Source of the DNA: UBA8199 sp964507045 | GTDB taxonomy: Bacteria > Verrucomicrobiota > Verrucomicrobiia > Limisphaerales > UBA8199 | Direction of reading: 5' to 3' | Assembly: GCA_964507045.1 (NCBI GenBank) | Contig: CAZDOO010000008.1 | Span: 1-64,000, forward strand | Length of the DNA: 64,000 nucleotides | Part shown: positions 31,780 through 41,340 of the stretch, one piece after another | Layout: each line of letters opens with the position of its first letter | Numbering within the stretch: position 1 is the first letter of the stretch | Notes under the pieces: model-generated | Seen by the model: the letters and a program-made list of their open reading frames with translations, nothing else | Databases searched by the model: none | What the model was told of the DNA's origin: nothing | Program-made: the position numbers and the translations under genes

Positions 31780-33945
31780 ATGTATCGCCTGATGCCTCTT
31801 CTGCCCACGGCCCTTTTGGCCGCAACCGCGGCAATCGCCGCAGACACGCTGCCCGCTTTTCCGCCCGACCCGCAGCAGGACCTGGAGCGCACCTGCTTCC
31901 AGACCGCGGTGCCCTGGAGCGGGGTTGGCAACCTGCGCTCGGACGTGGCTATTGCCTACGGCGTGGACTCTGGCTTGCCGCAGCGCATCCAGACCTGGCG
32001 AAACCGGGGCTACCGCATCCACGTCATGACCGGCGTCTCGTGGGGAGCTTACCAGGATTACCTTTACGGCCGCTTCGACGGCGTGAACCACGAGGACGAG
32101 GCGCAGACAGACCAGGCGGGAAACAAGATCAGTCACGGGGGCGATATCTATTACATGTGCCCGGGGACGAACTACGGCAAGTTCCTGTGCCAGGGTGTCC
32201 AGCGCGCACTGGATGCCGGGGCCGAGGCGATTCACCTCGAGGAGCCGGAGTTCTGGGTGCGCGGCGGTTACTCGGGAGGCTTCCAGCGGGAGTGGCGGAA
32301 TTACTATCACGAAGACTGGCAGCCGCCGCATAGCTCGGTGGACGCGCAGTGGCGCGCGTCCAGGCTCAAGTATTATCTCTACCGGCGCGCCTTGCAGCAA
32401 GTGTTCGATTACGTGCAGGACTACAACCGCCGAACCGGCCGGCAGGTGCGCTGTTACGTGCCTACGCACAGCCTCCTCAACTACGCCCACTGGCGCATCG
32501 TCAGCCCGGAATCCAGCCTGGCGCGCTTGACCGGATGCGACGGCTACATTGCCCAAGTATGGACCGGCACCTCCCGCACGCCGAACATGTTCCGCGGCCA
32601 GCTCCGCGAGCGCACGTTCGAGACCGCCTTCCTCGAATACGGTGCGATGATGAACCTCGTCCGCGGCACGGGCCGGCGGGTCTGGTTCCTGAACGACCCG
32701 GTCGAGGACAACCCGGACCACGACTGGGCCGACTACCGCGTCAACTGGGAGTCCACGATGGTCGCGTCCCTGCTGCAGCCCGAGGTGTGGCGCTTCGAGG
32801 TGGCGCCGTGGCCGGAACGCGTCTTCGGCGGGCAGTATCCGAAACCCGGCAAGCCCGGGGAGCGCGAGGCCATGCCGCCGGCCTACGCGACGGAGGTGCA
32901 GGCGGTCATCAACGCGCTCAATGACATGAACCAGCGCCGCGTCGAGTGGGACTGCGGCACGACCGGGATTGGCCTGGTGGTGAGCGACTCGCTGATGTTC
33001 GAACGCAGTGAGCCCGGGGCGAGCGATCCGAACCTTAGCCACCTCTATGGCCTGGCCCTGCCGCTGCTCAAGCGCGGCATGCCGGTCACGCCCGTGCAGC
33101 TTGAGAACGTGACCCTGCCGAACTACCTCAAGGGATTCCGCATCCTGCTGCTGACTTATCACGGCATGAAGCCGCTCACGGCGGATGTGCACCAGTCGCT
33201 CGCAGCTTGGGTTAAGCGCGGCGGGGTGCTGGTGGTTTGCGACGATGACACCGATTCCTACAACGCGGTCCGCGAGTGGTGGAATAGCGACGGGCGCCAT
33301 TGTGCCGCGCCGCGCGAAGACCTGTTTGCGCAACTGGGCTTGGGTGACACCAGCGCAACAGGAGTGCTGCCTGTTGGCAAAGGGGGTGTGATCTGGATGC
33401 GCGAGAATCCGGCCGGCCTGGCCGCGAGCGCCGAAGGGGATGCCCGGCTCGTCGCAGTGGTGAAACAGGCGGCGGAACGCACCCGGCTCAAATGGCGCGA
33501 GACAAACTATCTGCTGCTGCGCCGCGGTCCGTATGTCATTGCGGCGGGGTTGGACGAATCGGTTGCCGGTGAGCCAAAGGTGCTGCCCGGCCGGTGGATC
33601 AACCTGTTTGACCCCGAACTGCGCGTCCGGCAGTCGGTCGCCCTCACGCCCGGCTCGCGCCTCTTTCTATTGGACCTGGACGCGGTTCGGGGCCGCCGGC
33701 CCCAGGTGGTCGCTTCGGCGTGCAAGGCGCTGCCAGCGAGGAGCGCCGCGCGTTCGCTTTCACTGATGGTTGAAGGTGTGGCCAACACTCCCGCCGTGGT
33801 GCTGCTGCGCGCGCCGGCACCTCCGCGTTCGATCACGCTGGCCGGCCAGCCGTTGGCAAGCTTTCATTATGCTCCCGAGGAACGGCTGCTTTGGATCCGG
33901 TTCGCCAACGAGGCCAGTCCAAGGAAGCTCGCGATAGAGTTCTGA
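31780..33945 (+). CDS. Large secreted protein, glycoside-hydrolase-like, family unrecognised
   Basis: A 721-residue exported protein (signal peptide about residues 1-22 from ATG 31780; an in-frame start at 31744 adds 12 residues). The N-terminal 350 residues resemble a TIM-barrel glycosidase: GYRIHVMTGVSWG, GAEAIHLEEPEFW with candidate acidic residues, and CYVPTHSLLN. A middle part (about 420-510) looks like the amidotransferase-like domain of GH42 beta-galactosidases (FRILLLTYHGMKPL, GGVLVVCDDD). The C-terminus is beta-rich. I do not recognise a numbered family. Its neighbour is an L-fucose-permease-type transporter, so a deoxysugar or galactoside substrate is possible. Confidence 0.65.
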   Translation: MYRLMPLLPTALLAATAAIAADTLPAFPPDPQQDLERTCFQTAVPWSGVGNLRSDVAIAYGVDSGLPQRIQTWRNRGYRIHVMTGVSWGAYQDYLYGRFDGVNHEDEAQTDQAGNKISHGGDIYYMCPGTNYGKFLCQGVQRALDAGAEAIHLEEPEFWVRGGYSGGFQREWRNYYHEDWQPPHSSVDAQWRASRLKYYLYRRALQQVFDYVQDYNRRTGRQVRCYVPTHSLLNYAHWRIVSPESSLARLTGCDGYIAQVWTGTSRTPNMFRGQLRERTFETAFLEYGAMMNLVRGTGRRVWFLNDPVEDNPDHDWADYRVNWESTMVASLLQPEVWRFEVAPWPERVFGGQYPKPGKPGEREAMPPAYATEVQAVINALNDMNQRRVEWDCGTTGIGLVVSDSLMFERSEPGASDPNLSHLYGLALPLLKRGMPVTPVQLENVTLPNYLKGFRILLLTYHGMKPLTADVHQSLAAWVKRGGVLVVCDDDTDSYNAVREWWNSDGRHCAAPREDLFAQLGLGDTSATGVLPVGKGGVIWMRENPAGLAASAEGDARLVAVVKQAAERTRLKWRETNYLLLRRGPYVIAAGLDESVAGEPKVLPGRWINLFDPELRVRQSVALTPGSRLFLLDLDAVRGRRPQVVASACKALPARSAARSLSLMVEGVANTPAVVLLRAPAPPRSITLAGQPLASFHYAPEERLLWIRFANEASPRKLAIEF

Positions 33946-33951
33946 GTCCGG

Positions 33952-35364
33952 TTATGTGGGGCTGCGGCCAACGCGGTGGCCCTTCCAGCCGTAGAAGGCG
34001 ACATAGGCGTAGGCTACCAGCGGGACGATGAAGGAGAACTGCAGGTTGTGGGTGAGGTCGGCGATGCGGCCCTGGATCGGCGGCAGGACGGCCCCACCGA
34101 GAATGGCCATGACCAGCAGTGAAGAGGCCTGGCTCTTGTAGATGCCGACGCCTTCGATGGCGAGCGAGAAGGTGTTGGACCAGCCAATCGAAGTGAACAG
34201 GCCCACGCCCACAACGCACCACATGGCCAGCTTGCCGCCGGCAATAATCGCGGTGGCGAGCAGCACCACCACCATGGCGGAGAACATCATCAGCGTGCGG
34301 CCGGCGAGCGATTTGCCGAGCTGGAACAGGAGCCAGCAAAGGGCGAGGAAGGGCAGGTACATCTGCACCACGGCCCAGCCGCGCAGGCCCCAGAGCACAA
34401 GAAAACCGGCCAGCGGCAGCGCGGCCAGCCAAAGCTGCTTGTTGCGGCGTTGCAGGTCGCTCAATTCGACCGCGCCCATGAAGCGGCCGATGAGCATGCC
34501 GCCCCAATAAAGGGACACATACTTGCTGGCTTCCAGTTCCGGCAGCCCGGCAACACTGGGCTGATGGAGAAAGTTAATGATGACACTGCCGACCGAGACT
34601 TCTCCACCCACATACATGAAGATGGCCATCATGCCGAGCGCTACGTGCGGATACTTGAGCGCGCCGACGCCGCGCTCGATTCGGCCCTCGCCCACATGGG
34701 GCAGCCGAATGAACCAGAACGCCGCCGCCAGCAGCAGGAACACGATGCAGAACCACAGGTAAGGCAGCTTGACCGATTCGGCCCCGTGCGCGCCCGTCCG
34801 GGCGAAGTATTTGAAGATCAGGTAGCCGCCGATCAGCGGGCCGATGGTGGTGCCGACCGAGTTGAAGCCCTGCGCCAGGTTCAGGCGGCTGGAAGCGGTC
34901 CGTTCGGGGCCAAGTATCGTCACGTAAGGATTGGCGGCAATCTGCAGCACCGCGAATCCAATCCCCACGACGAACAACGCCAGCAGGAACAGCGGATAGG
35001 CATGGGCGGTCGCAGCCGGCCAGAACAGCGCGCTGCCCGCCGCCGAGATGAGCAGGCCCAACACCACGCCGTTCTTGTAGCCGATCCGCGCAATGGGGTC
35101 GCCCGTGAAGGCCGAGGTGATGAAGTAAACCAAGGCGCCGGTGAAGTAGGCCCCGAAAAAGGCAAACTGCACGAGCATGGCCTGGAAGTAGTTCAGCTCG
35201 AAGGCTGCTTTGAAGCGCGGGATGAGGATGTCGTTGAAGACCGTCATGAACCCCCACATGAAGAACAGGACGGTCATGATCGCAAACGGCCCGCGATAGG
35301 TCTGGCCACCGGCCGGTTGGGCCAGCGGAACCGCCGGTCGGTCGGGCGTGCTGGTGGTCGCCAT
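33952..35364 (-). CDS. FHS-family sugar:proton symporter (L-fucose permease-like)
   Basis: A 470-residue MFS protein with 12 helices. It matches the FucP/glucose-galactose group: FMWGFMTVFNDILIP in helix 1, FFGAYFTGALVYF, IGYKNGVVLGLL, LQIAANPYVTILGPE and SSRLNLAQGFNSVGTTIGPLIGG. It should import fucose or a related hexose with protons. It starts 18 bases after the SUMF1-like gene stop and is convergent with the secreted glycosidase-like gene. The exact sugar is not predictable. Confidence 0.93.
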   Translation of the reverse strand: MATTSTPDRPAVPLAQPAGGQTYRGPFAIMTVLFFMWGFMTVFNDILIPRFKAAFELNYFQAMLVQFAFFGAYFTGALVYFITSAFTGDPIARIGYKNGVVLGLLISAAGSALFWPAATAHAYPLFLLALFVVGIGFAVLQIAANPYVTILGPERTASSRLNLAQGFNSVGTTIGPLIGGYLIFKYFARTGAHGAESVKLPYLWFCIVFLLLAAAFWFIRLPHVGEGRIERGVGALKYPHVALGMMAIFMYVGGEVSVGSVIINFLHQPSVAGLPELEASKYVSLYWGGMLIGRFMGAVELSDLQRRNKQLWLAALPLAGFLVLWGLRGWAVVQMYLPFLALCWLLFQLGKSLAGRTLMMFSAMVVVLLATAIIAGGKLAMWCVVGVGLFTSIGWSNTFSLAIEGVGIYKSQASSLLVMAILGGAVLPPIQGRIADLTHNLQFSFIVPLVAYAYVAFYGWKGHRVGRSPT

Positions 35365-35382
35365 GGCGGGGTTAGAACATGA

Positions 35383-36471
35383 CTAATACTGGGCGAGGAC
35401 AACCCGGAACCCCGTGTTCTCGGATCGGGTTGACGGGAGATAAAAGAGACGACACGCCGACCGGCAAAACTTGCCCATGCTGTTCCAACAGCCCCCGCGA
35501 ACGACACGGTACAAGCCCGTGTAAGGCCCCTGCGGATCGGTCACGCTTCCCGTAGGATAGGCGCTGTACCAATCCTGGCACCACTCCTGCACGTTCCCGT
35601 ACATGTCATGGAGATCCCAGACATTCGGCGGGTAACTTCCCACGGTCGTCGTGCGATTCAGAACCGGCACTGTGGGGCTGGCAACGTAGCTGCTCCCGGC
35701 CGAGGCGTCGTACTCCCAACGATTGTAGAAGTTTGCCATGCCGCCGCGAATCGCGCTGCCGAAGTTAAACGCCGTCGTCGTGTCTGCCCGGCAGGCATAC
35801 TCCCACTCGGCCTCCGTCGGCAAGCGGTAGAACCAGCCCGCCGGAATCCGCCCGGCTGACTGGTGTTGCTGAGTCAACTGCGCGCAGTAGCTGACCGCCT
35901 CATCCCAGCTCACCTCCTCGACGGGCCGGTGCAGGTCTGTGGAATACCCATTGGCTGGCGTAAAGTGACTGGGGTTATTGCCCATCAACAACAAATACTC
36001 TCCCTGGGTCACCTCATACTTGCCCATGTAAAACTCCCTCGTTAGTGTCACCGTGTGCTGCGTTTCATCTGCCACTCGCTCCCTCTCGCTGGTTGGGCTG
36101 CCCATCGTAAAAGAGCCGGGCGGAATCCAGGCCAGGTTTGTGGGGAACAGGTTTGCGGGCTCTTGGGGCGAGAACGCCCGATAGAAACGCGTGGCGGTGG
36201 CGGGACTCGCATCGTCCACCAGACAGGGGCTGCTCGATAAAGGCGCCAGGTTGGTCAGCAGCAGCCAGTTGTTCGTTGGAGCAAGGCTGGCACAATATTC
36301 AATCGTGCAGTCGCTGCCGACGTCTCCCGTGAGGCTCAGCCGCGCATGGCCGTTGGACACTTGCACGCTCAGCGTCGGTGGCGACTGGGCCAGACCGCGC
36401 GGCGCCACCAACCCGAGCGCAGCCCCCAGAACGAACAGGAGGTTAAGAGGAGAGCATGAGCGAGACTTCAT
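35383..36471 (-). CDS. Secreted formylglycine-generating-enzyme-like (SUMF1/EgtB/PvdO fold) protein
   Basis: A 362-residue exported protein (signal peptide about 1-29 from ATG 36471; a TTG seven codons earlier is possible). Residues about 30-105 form a small beta module ending in TATRFYRAF, a pattern shared with the 959-residue secreted protein of this window. The SUMF1 domain follows: IPPGSFTMGSPTSE, YMGKYEVTQGEY, VEEVSWDEAVSYC, RLPTEAEWEYACR, MYGNVQEWCQDWY and RVVRGGCWN. Two cysteines near the FGE copper site are not clearly conserved, so sulfatase activation is uncertain. Many such proteins have non-enzymatic or other roles. Confidence 0.88.
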   Translation of the reverse strand: MKSRSCSPLNLLFVLGAALGLVAPRGLAQSPPTLSVQVSNGHARLSLTGDVGSDCTIEYCASLAPTNNWLLLTNLAPLSSSPCLVDDASPATATRFYRAFSPQEPANLFPTNLAWIPPGSFTMGSPTSERERVADETQHTVTLTREFYMGKYEVTQGEYLLLMGNNPSHFTPANGYSTDLHRPVEEVSWDEAVSYCAQLTQQHQSAGRIPAGWFYRLPTEAEWEYACRADTTTAFNFGSAIRGGMANFYNRWEYDASAGSSYVASPTVPVLNRTTTVGSYPPNVWDLHDMYGNVQEWCQDWYSAYPTGSVTDPQGPYTGLYRVVRGGCWNSMGKFCRSACRLFYLPSTRSENTGFRVVLAQY

Positions 36472-36503
36472 CACGATCAGAGCTGCCGGCAATTGCCTGC
36501 TGC

Positions 36504-37367
36504 CTAACCCGGGGATTGCGGCCCCGTCTCCAATGGCAACTGGTTCTGCTGGGTGTCAGCCTCTTCGCTTGCAATGGGAACCGCCGGGGCCGGGGTATCG
36601 CGCAGGCGCACCAGCGCAGGGCGAACAAGTTTCCCTTGGAACATGTAACCGGTCGCGATGGTCTCGGCGACAACGGCATCCGCGGGCGGTGGGGGCGTGC
36701 CCTCGATGAGTTGATGGCGCTGGGAATCGTAGGCTTCGGCCTCGCCGGCTGCGAAAGGAATCAGCCCAACGCGGCGGGCGGCGTCCCGGCAGGCGTTCTG
36801 GAAATTGGCCAATTGCTCAATCAGGTGCGGCTGGCCGGAGCGGACGGCGCCCTGGTGCAGAGCATACACATGATCAAGCACGCGCACCAACACCTGCAGC
36901 CAGTCCCCCTCCGCGCGGTGGAGCTTCTCGACTTCGAGCCGCAGGTTGGCTCGCTCGCTGTCGTTGGCCTTCCGCATGAATTCCGTGAAGGCCTGCACTT
37001 CGCTGTTCATGCGCTCGGCGATTTCCTTGGCCGAACGCGTGGTCTGGTCGGCGGCATCCTGCGCATCCTGCCAGCGGCCGGTGGCGCCGCTGATCTGGGC
37101 GGCAATGTCCTCGAGGTGCTTCAATTGGGCGACGGCCGTCGTTAGCGTGCCCGCCTCGGTCACCTTGACCAGCGCGTCGTACTCGATCAGGAACGGCGCG
37201 ACGCCCAGCAGCGCGCCGCCCGCGATGCACAGAACCACGAAACCCAGCTCCCAGTGCCCCAGCGGGAGCTTGCATTGGCTGACAATGAAACAGGCCATGC
37301 CTACCAGGAGGGCATCCCCGAGGAAGAAGGGCCACTTGGTCAGCTTCGGTGCAATTGATTCGCTCAT
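36504..37367 (-). CDS. Membrane-anchored GrpE-like coiled-coil protein
   Basis: A 287-residue protein with two N-terminal helices (about 14-31 and 41-60) and a long coiled coil (about 70-150). The rest reads like GrpE: a helical stretch LQVLVRVLDHVYALHQGAV and a C-terminal beta part with YDSQRHQLIEG, VVAETIATGYMFQGKLVRPA (residues 232-251). In GrpE the matching features are H-E-A, the GY and the V-L-R-P-A strand that touch DnaK. A membrane-tethered nucleotide-exchange factor for a DnaK-type chaperone is my inference. It lies 32 bases upstream of the SUMF1-like gene on the same strand. Confidence 0.65.
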   Translation of the reverse strand: MSESIAPKLTKWPFFLGDALLVGMACFIVSQCKLPLGHWELGFVVLCIAGGALLGVAPFLIEYDALVKVTEAGTLTTAVAQLKHLEDIAAQISGATGRWQDAQDAADQTTRSAKEIAERMNSEVQAFTEFMRKANDSERANLRLEVEKLHRAEGDWLQVLVRVLDHVYALHQGAVRSGQPHLIEQLANFQNACRDAARRVGLIPFAAGEAEAYDSQRHQLIEGTPPPPADAVVAETIATGYMFQGKLVRPALVRLRDTPAPAVPIASEEADTQQNQLPLETGPQSPG

Positions 37368-37462
37368 TGGCGCAAGGTGTAGACCAAGCCCGCCCGGAAT
37401 TCAAGCTCGGGATGGCTATCGGACGCTGCTTTGCGCTCGACTATCTGCGTGACCCGCCAAAA

Positions 37463-38362
37463 ATGGGGGGTGTGCGGACCTGTGTCATCTTCAATCCAGC
37501 CGCCCGAGGCGAAAAGGCTCGGCGCTTCCGCCGTCACCTCGATGCCATTGGACGCGAGAGCACACTCAAACAGACCGCCGCTGCCGGGGATGCGCGCCGC
37601 CTGGCGGCCGGGGCCGTCGCCGAAGGCTTTGAGACCATTGTTGCAGCCGGCGGCGACGGCACGCTCAACGAAGTGCTCAACGGCATCGGCGACGCGCCGG
37701 ATGGCTTCGTGCGGGCGCGCCTGGGCGTGCTGCCGCTCGGCACGGTCAATGTCTTCGCCCGCGAGCTGGCGCTGCCGACCGGGCTGGATGCGGCGTGGGG
37801 GGCCATTCGTCAGGGGCGCGAAGCGCGCATTGACTTGCCGGTCGTGGAATTCCGCGCCGCCGGAACGTCGCAGCGCCGCTGGTTCGCGCAGTTGGCCGGG
37901 GCCGGTCTCGACGCGCGGGCCATCGAACTGGTCCATTGGCCGTTGAAGAAGAAGATCGGGCCGCTGGCCTACGTCGTGGCCGGGCTGAAGGCGTTGATGG
38001 GCGCGCAGTCGAAGATCACGGCTGCCGGCGGCGGGCGCTCGGCGACGGGCGAGCTGGTGCTGATCGGCAATGGGCGCCTGTATGGCGGGTCCTACCGGGT
38101 GTTCCCTCAAGCTGATCTGCGCGACGGGCTGCTGGAAGTTTGCGTCTTCCCGCGGGTGAACTGGCTCACGCTCGCGCGCTGCGGCCCCGCCCTGCTGCTG
38201 CGAAACCGGCTGCCGGCTTCGGCCGTGGAGACTTTCCAGGCGGAATCAATCACGCTCACCAGCCCCTCCTCGACCCCGTTGGAAGCCGACGGTGAACTCA
38301 TCGGGCACCTGCCGGCGGTCTTCTCCCTCGAGCGCCGCCGTTTGCGTGTCATCGTGCCGTGA
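37463..38362 (+). CDS. Diacylglycerol-kinase-catalytic-domain lipid kinase
   Basis: A 299-residue kinase of the YegS/DgkB superfamily. It has the nucleotide-binding start VIFNPAARGEKARRF, the signature AAGGDGTLNEVLNGI (about residues 62-76), then LGVLPLGTVNVFARELALP and the C-terminal ADGELIGHLPAVF. It phosphorylates diacylglycerol, a sphingoid base or another lipid. Start chosen at ATG 37463, next to the domain; earlier in-frame codons run into the divergent GrpE-like gene's upstream region. Confidence 0.92.
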   Translation: MGGVRTCVIFNPAARGEKARRFRRHLDAIGRESTLKQTAAAGDARRLAAGAVAEGFETIVAAGGDGTLNEVLNGIGDAPDGFVRARLGVLPLGTVNVFARELALPTGLDAAWGAIRQGREARIDLPVVEFRAAGTSQRRWFAQLAGAGLDARAIELVHWPLKKKIGPLAYVVAGLKALMGAQSKITAAGGGRSATGELVLIGNGRLYGGSYRVFPQADLRDGLLEVCVFPRVNWLTLARCGPALLLRNRLPASAVETFQAESITLTSPSSTPLEADGELIGHLPAVFSLERRRLRVIVP

Positions 38363-38460
38363 CCCGGCACCTCTTGCCAATGGCCACGCTCTGCCTCCGG
38401 CGTGTTCGGCGCGGGCTGAATCTTCTTTTCGGAAGCTCCAGTCTCCGGTAGGGTGTTTAA

Positions 38461-41340
38461 ATGAGCTCTTTTCGCCTTGCGCGGTTGGCGCTGGCAGCCC
38501 TGCTGTGCGGGAGTGGCGTCGTCGCTGTTGCGCCCGCCCAAACGCTCAGCAGCAGCAAGCTGAGCGCTCATCTCATCAACGATTACACGACAGGTTCCTC
38601 CAACATCGTCGCTGGCAAGCCGCGCGTGCTCAAAGTTCTGGCGCTGGACTCCGGCTTTCCGGTGGGCATGGTCGCAGCCATGCGCGATTACAAGGCCAAA
38701 GCGCCGGTGGGTAAGGTCGTCGTGCGGGTCTATACGCCCAGGCACTACACGACCAACGACAATGCGACCGCCTCCGCGCTGGACTTCTGGAGCTCGGTGC
38801 TGCAGCCGCCGCTCAACGGCCTCCCGGGATCGGATCGCGCGTTGATTGACTACCTGGAAGGCCCGAATGAAGGCGACACTCCGACGCTGGGTTACCCGGG
38901 CGACTCAGCCGGCACGGCTTCGCGATGGTTCAACCAGTTCTGGACCAACCTGACGCCGCTCATGGTCAGCGCCGGATACAAACCTTGTCTCGGCAGCCTC
39001 GCCGTGGGCAATCCCGGCAGCCTGGCTGATCTCGACCCCTTTGTGCCCGCGTTGCGCCAGGCCAAAGCCGCGGGCGGCGCGTGGAGTTATCATGCCTACA
39101 CCATCCAATACAGCACGGACGTCGGCGTCGAATACTGGTATTCCCTGCGCTACCGGCAGTTCTGCTCCTACTTCGCCCAGCAAGGTTATGCTGATCTGCT
39201 GAGCCTGCCGCTGATTCTAACCGAGGGCGGGGTGGATGAGTACGGGACGCCGAGCACCTCCGGCTGGCAGTACCGGGGCACTGCGGCGCAATACGAGCGG
39301 TGGCTGAACTGGTTCGACCACCAGATGGGCCAGGATGCCTACGTGCTCGGCTGCACGCTCTTCGAGAATGGCGATCCGACGGGCTGGTCTTCATTCGATC
39401 TCGAGCCTATCGCTGGCTGGCTCAAGACCTATTTGACCGGCCCAACCACCTGGCCTCTGCCGCCTGCCGGGGTCACCGCGGCCTTTGCCAGCGGCTCGGT
39501 TGTCCTTTCCTGGACCAACGCCCCCCTCGCCCCGGCCACTTACGCCGTCAAACGCGCCACCAACAGCGGCGGCCCTTACACGCTGTTGGGTCAAAGCATT
39601 ACCGAAGGCATGCCGCTGACCACCTTTACCGACACCTCTCCCATCAACGGCGCCACCAACTACTATGTCGTCACTGCTTTGAATGCCGTCGCCGAGAGCG
39701 ACAACTCGACGGAGGTCGCGGTTGGTATCGGGTTGTTCGCGACGGCTCCCGCCGCGCCCTCGGGTCTGACTGCGACCGTTGGTTCGGGGAACATCGGGCT
39801 GACCTGGACCGCGCCCATCAACGCCGCCAGCTTCAGAATCAAGCGTAGCACCATCAGCAACGGTTCCTATAGTGTCATCGCCAGCAACGTCCTTTCGGCG
39901 CCGTTCCTCGACACGTCCGGCGCTATGGGCACGCCCTACTACTACGTGGTCTCCGCGGTCAATAACGTGGGCGAGAGCCCCAACTCCAACCAGGCCACCG
40001 CCACCCCCACCAACGCTCTGCCTGACGTCGTCGTGACCGCCATCACTTGGAGCCCCACCCCTGTGTACTCGGGCAGCCGCGTCTATTTCACCGCGACGGT
40101 GAAGAATCAGGGCACCGCTGCGGCTCCCGGCAACGGTTCTGGCATCGGTGTCGGGTTCAGCGTGGATGGCGTAGGCGGGTTTTGGGCCGGTGCTATCGCC
40201 GGTCCGCTCGCGCCGGGCGCCTCCGTGAACCTCACTGCCAATGGCGGCAGCAGCGTTCCCTACTGGGTCGCGACGCCCGGCAGCCATGCTGTCACCGCCA
40301 ATGTGGATGACATCAACCGGTTCCCCGAGGGCAACGAGAACAACAACCTCTTCACCGTCGCCTTTGCCACCTCGGTCTCGAACTATTCCTTCAACTGCGG
40401 CGGCCCGGCGGTGGGCAGCTTCAATGCCGACTCCCCCTACACCGCCTCTCTGAGCACCGGCTCTGTCACCAACGCCATTGACCTGAGTCTTGCCACCAAC
40501 CCCGCCCCCTTGGCGGTCTATCAGAGCGAGCGCTGGCGCAGCTTCACCAGCATCCTGCCGGGGCTGCTGTCCAACAAGCTCTACAAGGCGCGCCTTCACT
40601 TTGCCGAGGTTTCTCCCGCTGTGGCCGCCGTTGGCGGCCGGCAGTTCAATGTCACCCTCAACGGCGCCCAGGTGCTCACCAACTTCGATGTGCTCGCCGC
40701 CACCGGCGCGAAGTTCCGCGCCGCCACCCGCCAGTTCAACGTGACGACGGACAGCGCCGGCCGGATTACCGTGCTGTTCTCCAAAGGCGCCGCCTTCGAG
40801 CCAACGTGCAGCGGCCTCGAAATCTTCCCCTACACCAACACGGCCCCGGTGCTGGCTTCCATCCCTAACAAGACCGTCAATGCCGGCGCCACCTTGGTCT
40901 TCACCAACTCCGCCACGGATGCCGATCTCCCGCCCGATAACCTCAGCTTCAGCCTCGTCTCCGGCCCTGCGGAGGCGGCGGTCTCCTCGGCAGGGATATT
41001 CTCCTGGCCCGCCCCCCAGGTCTCCACGCCGCAGACGAACTCTGCGACCGTTCGCGTTGCCGACAGTGGCACGCCGGCATTGAGCAACTCCAAGAGCTTC
41101 AGTATCGTTGTAGTCCCGCCGCCCAAGATCGTCTCCTGCGGACTAACCAACAGCACCTTCGGCCTGACTTGGAGCACCTACCCCGGCAAGACCTACCGCG
41201 TCCTGTATAAGGACGACCTCAACGCTCCCGTCTGGACGCCCCTGGGCGCCGACGCTATCGCCGCGGATTATCTGCTATCGGGCAGCGACACCAACGCTGC
41301 AAGCGGCCAGCGATTCTACCGGGTGAGACAGGCGGACTGA
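38461..41340 (+). CDS. Secreted multidomain glycosidase-like protein (FN3, CARDB, malectin-like)
   Basis: A 959-residue exported protein (signal about 1-27). The first 330 residues look like a clan-A glycoside hydrolase: LEGPNEGD with candidate acid/base E137 preceded by N136, and LILTEGGVDEYG with candidate nucleophile E255. Two fibronectin-III-like domains follow (about 338-425 and 432-520), then a CARDB-type domain (about 525-635), a malectin-like domain (about 645-800), a cadherin-like/Ig module (about 805-890), and a short C-terminal module ending in QRFYRVRQ. It probably binds and cleaves a polysaccharide outside the cell. The family of the catalytic part is not assigned. Confidence 0.75.
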   Translation: MSSFRLARLALAALLCGSGVVAVAPAQTLSSSKLSAHLINDYTTGSSNIVAGKPRVLKVLALDSGFPVGMVAAMRDYKAKAPVGKVVVRVYTPRHYTTNDNATASALDFWSSVLQPPLNGLPGSDRALIDYLEGPNEGDTPTLGYPGDSAGTASRWFNQFWTNLTPLMVSAGYKPCLGSLAVGNPGSLADLDPFVPALRQAKAAGGAWSYHAYTIQYSTDVGVEYWYSLRYRQFCSYFAQQGYADLLSLPLILTEGGVDEYGTPSTSGWQYRGTAAQYERWLNWFDHQMGQDAYVLGCTLFENGDPTGWSSFDLEPIAGWLKTYLTGPTTWPLPPAGVTAAFASGSVVLSWTNAPLAPATYAVKRATNSGGPYTLLGQSITEGMPLTTFTDTSPINGATNYYVVTALNAVAESDNSTEVAVGIGLFATAPAAPSGLTATVGSGNIGLTWTAPINAASFRIKRSTISNGSYSVIASNVLSAPFLDTSGAMGTPYYYVVSAVNNVGESPNSNQATATPTNALPDVVVTAITWSPTPVYSGSRVYFTATVKNQGTAAAPGNGSGIGVGFSVDGVGGFWAGAIAGPLAPGASVNLTANGGSSVPYWVATPGSHAVTANVDDINRFPEGNENNNLFTVAFATSVSNYSFNCGGPAVGSFNADSPYTASLSTGSVTNAIDLSLATNPAPLAVYQSERWRSFTSILPGLLSNKLYKARLHFAEVSPAVAAVGGRQFNVTLNGAQVLTNFDVLAATGAKFRAATRQFNVTTDSAGRITVLFSKGAAFEPTCSGLEIFPYTNTAPVLASIPNKTVNAGATLVFTNSATDADLPPDNLSFSLVSGPAEAAVSSAGIFSWPAPQVSTPQTNSATVRVADSGTPALSNSKSFSIVVVPPPKIVSCGLTNSTFGLTWSTYPGKTYRVLYKDDLNAPVWTPLGADAIAADYLLSGSDTNAASGQRFYRVRQAD

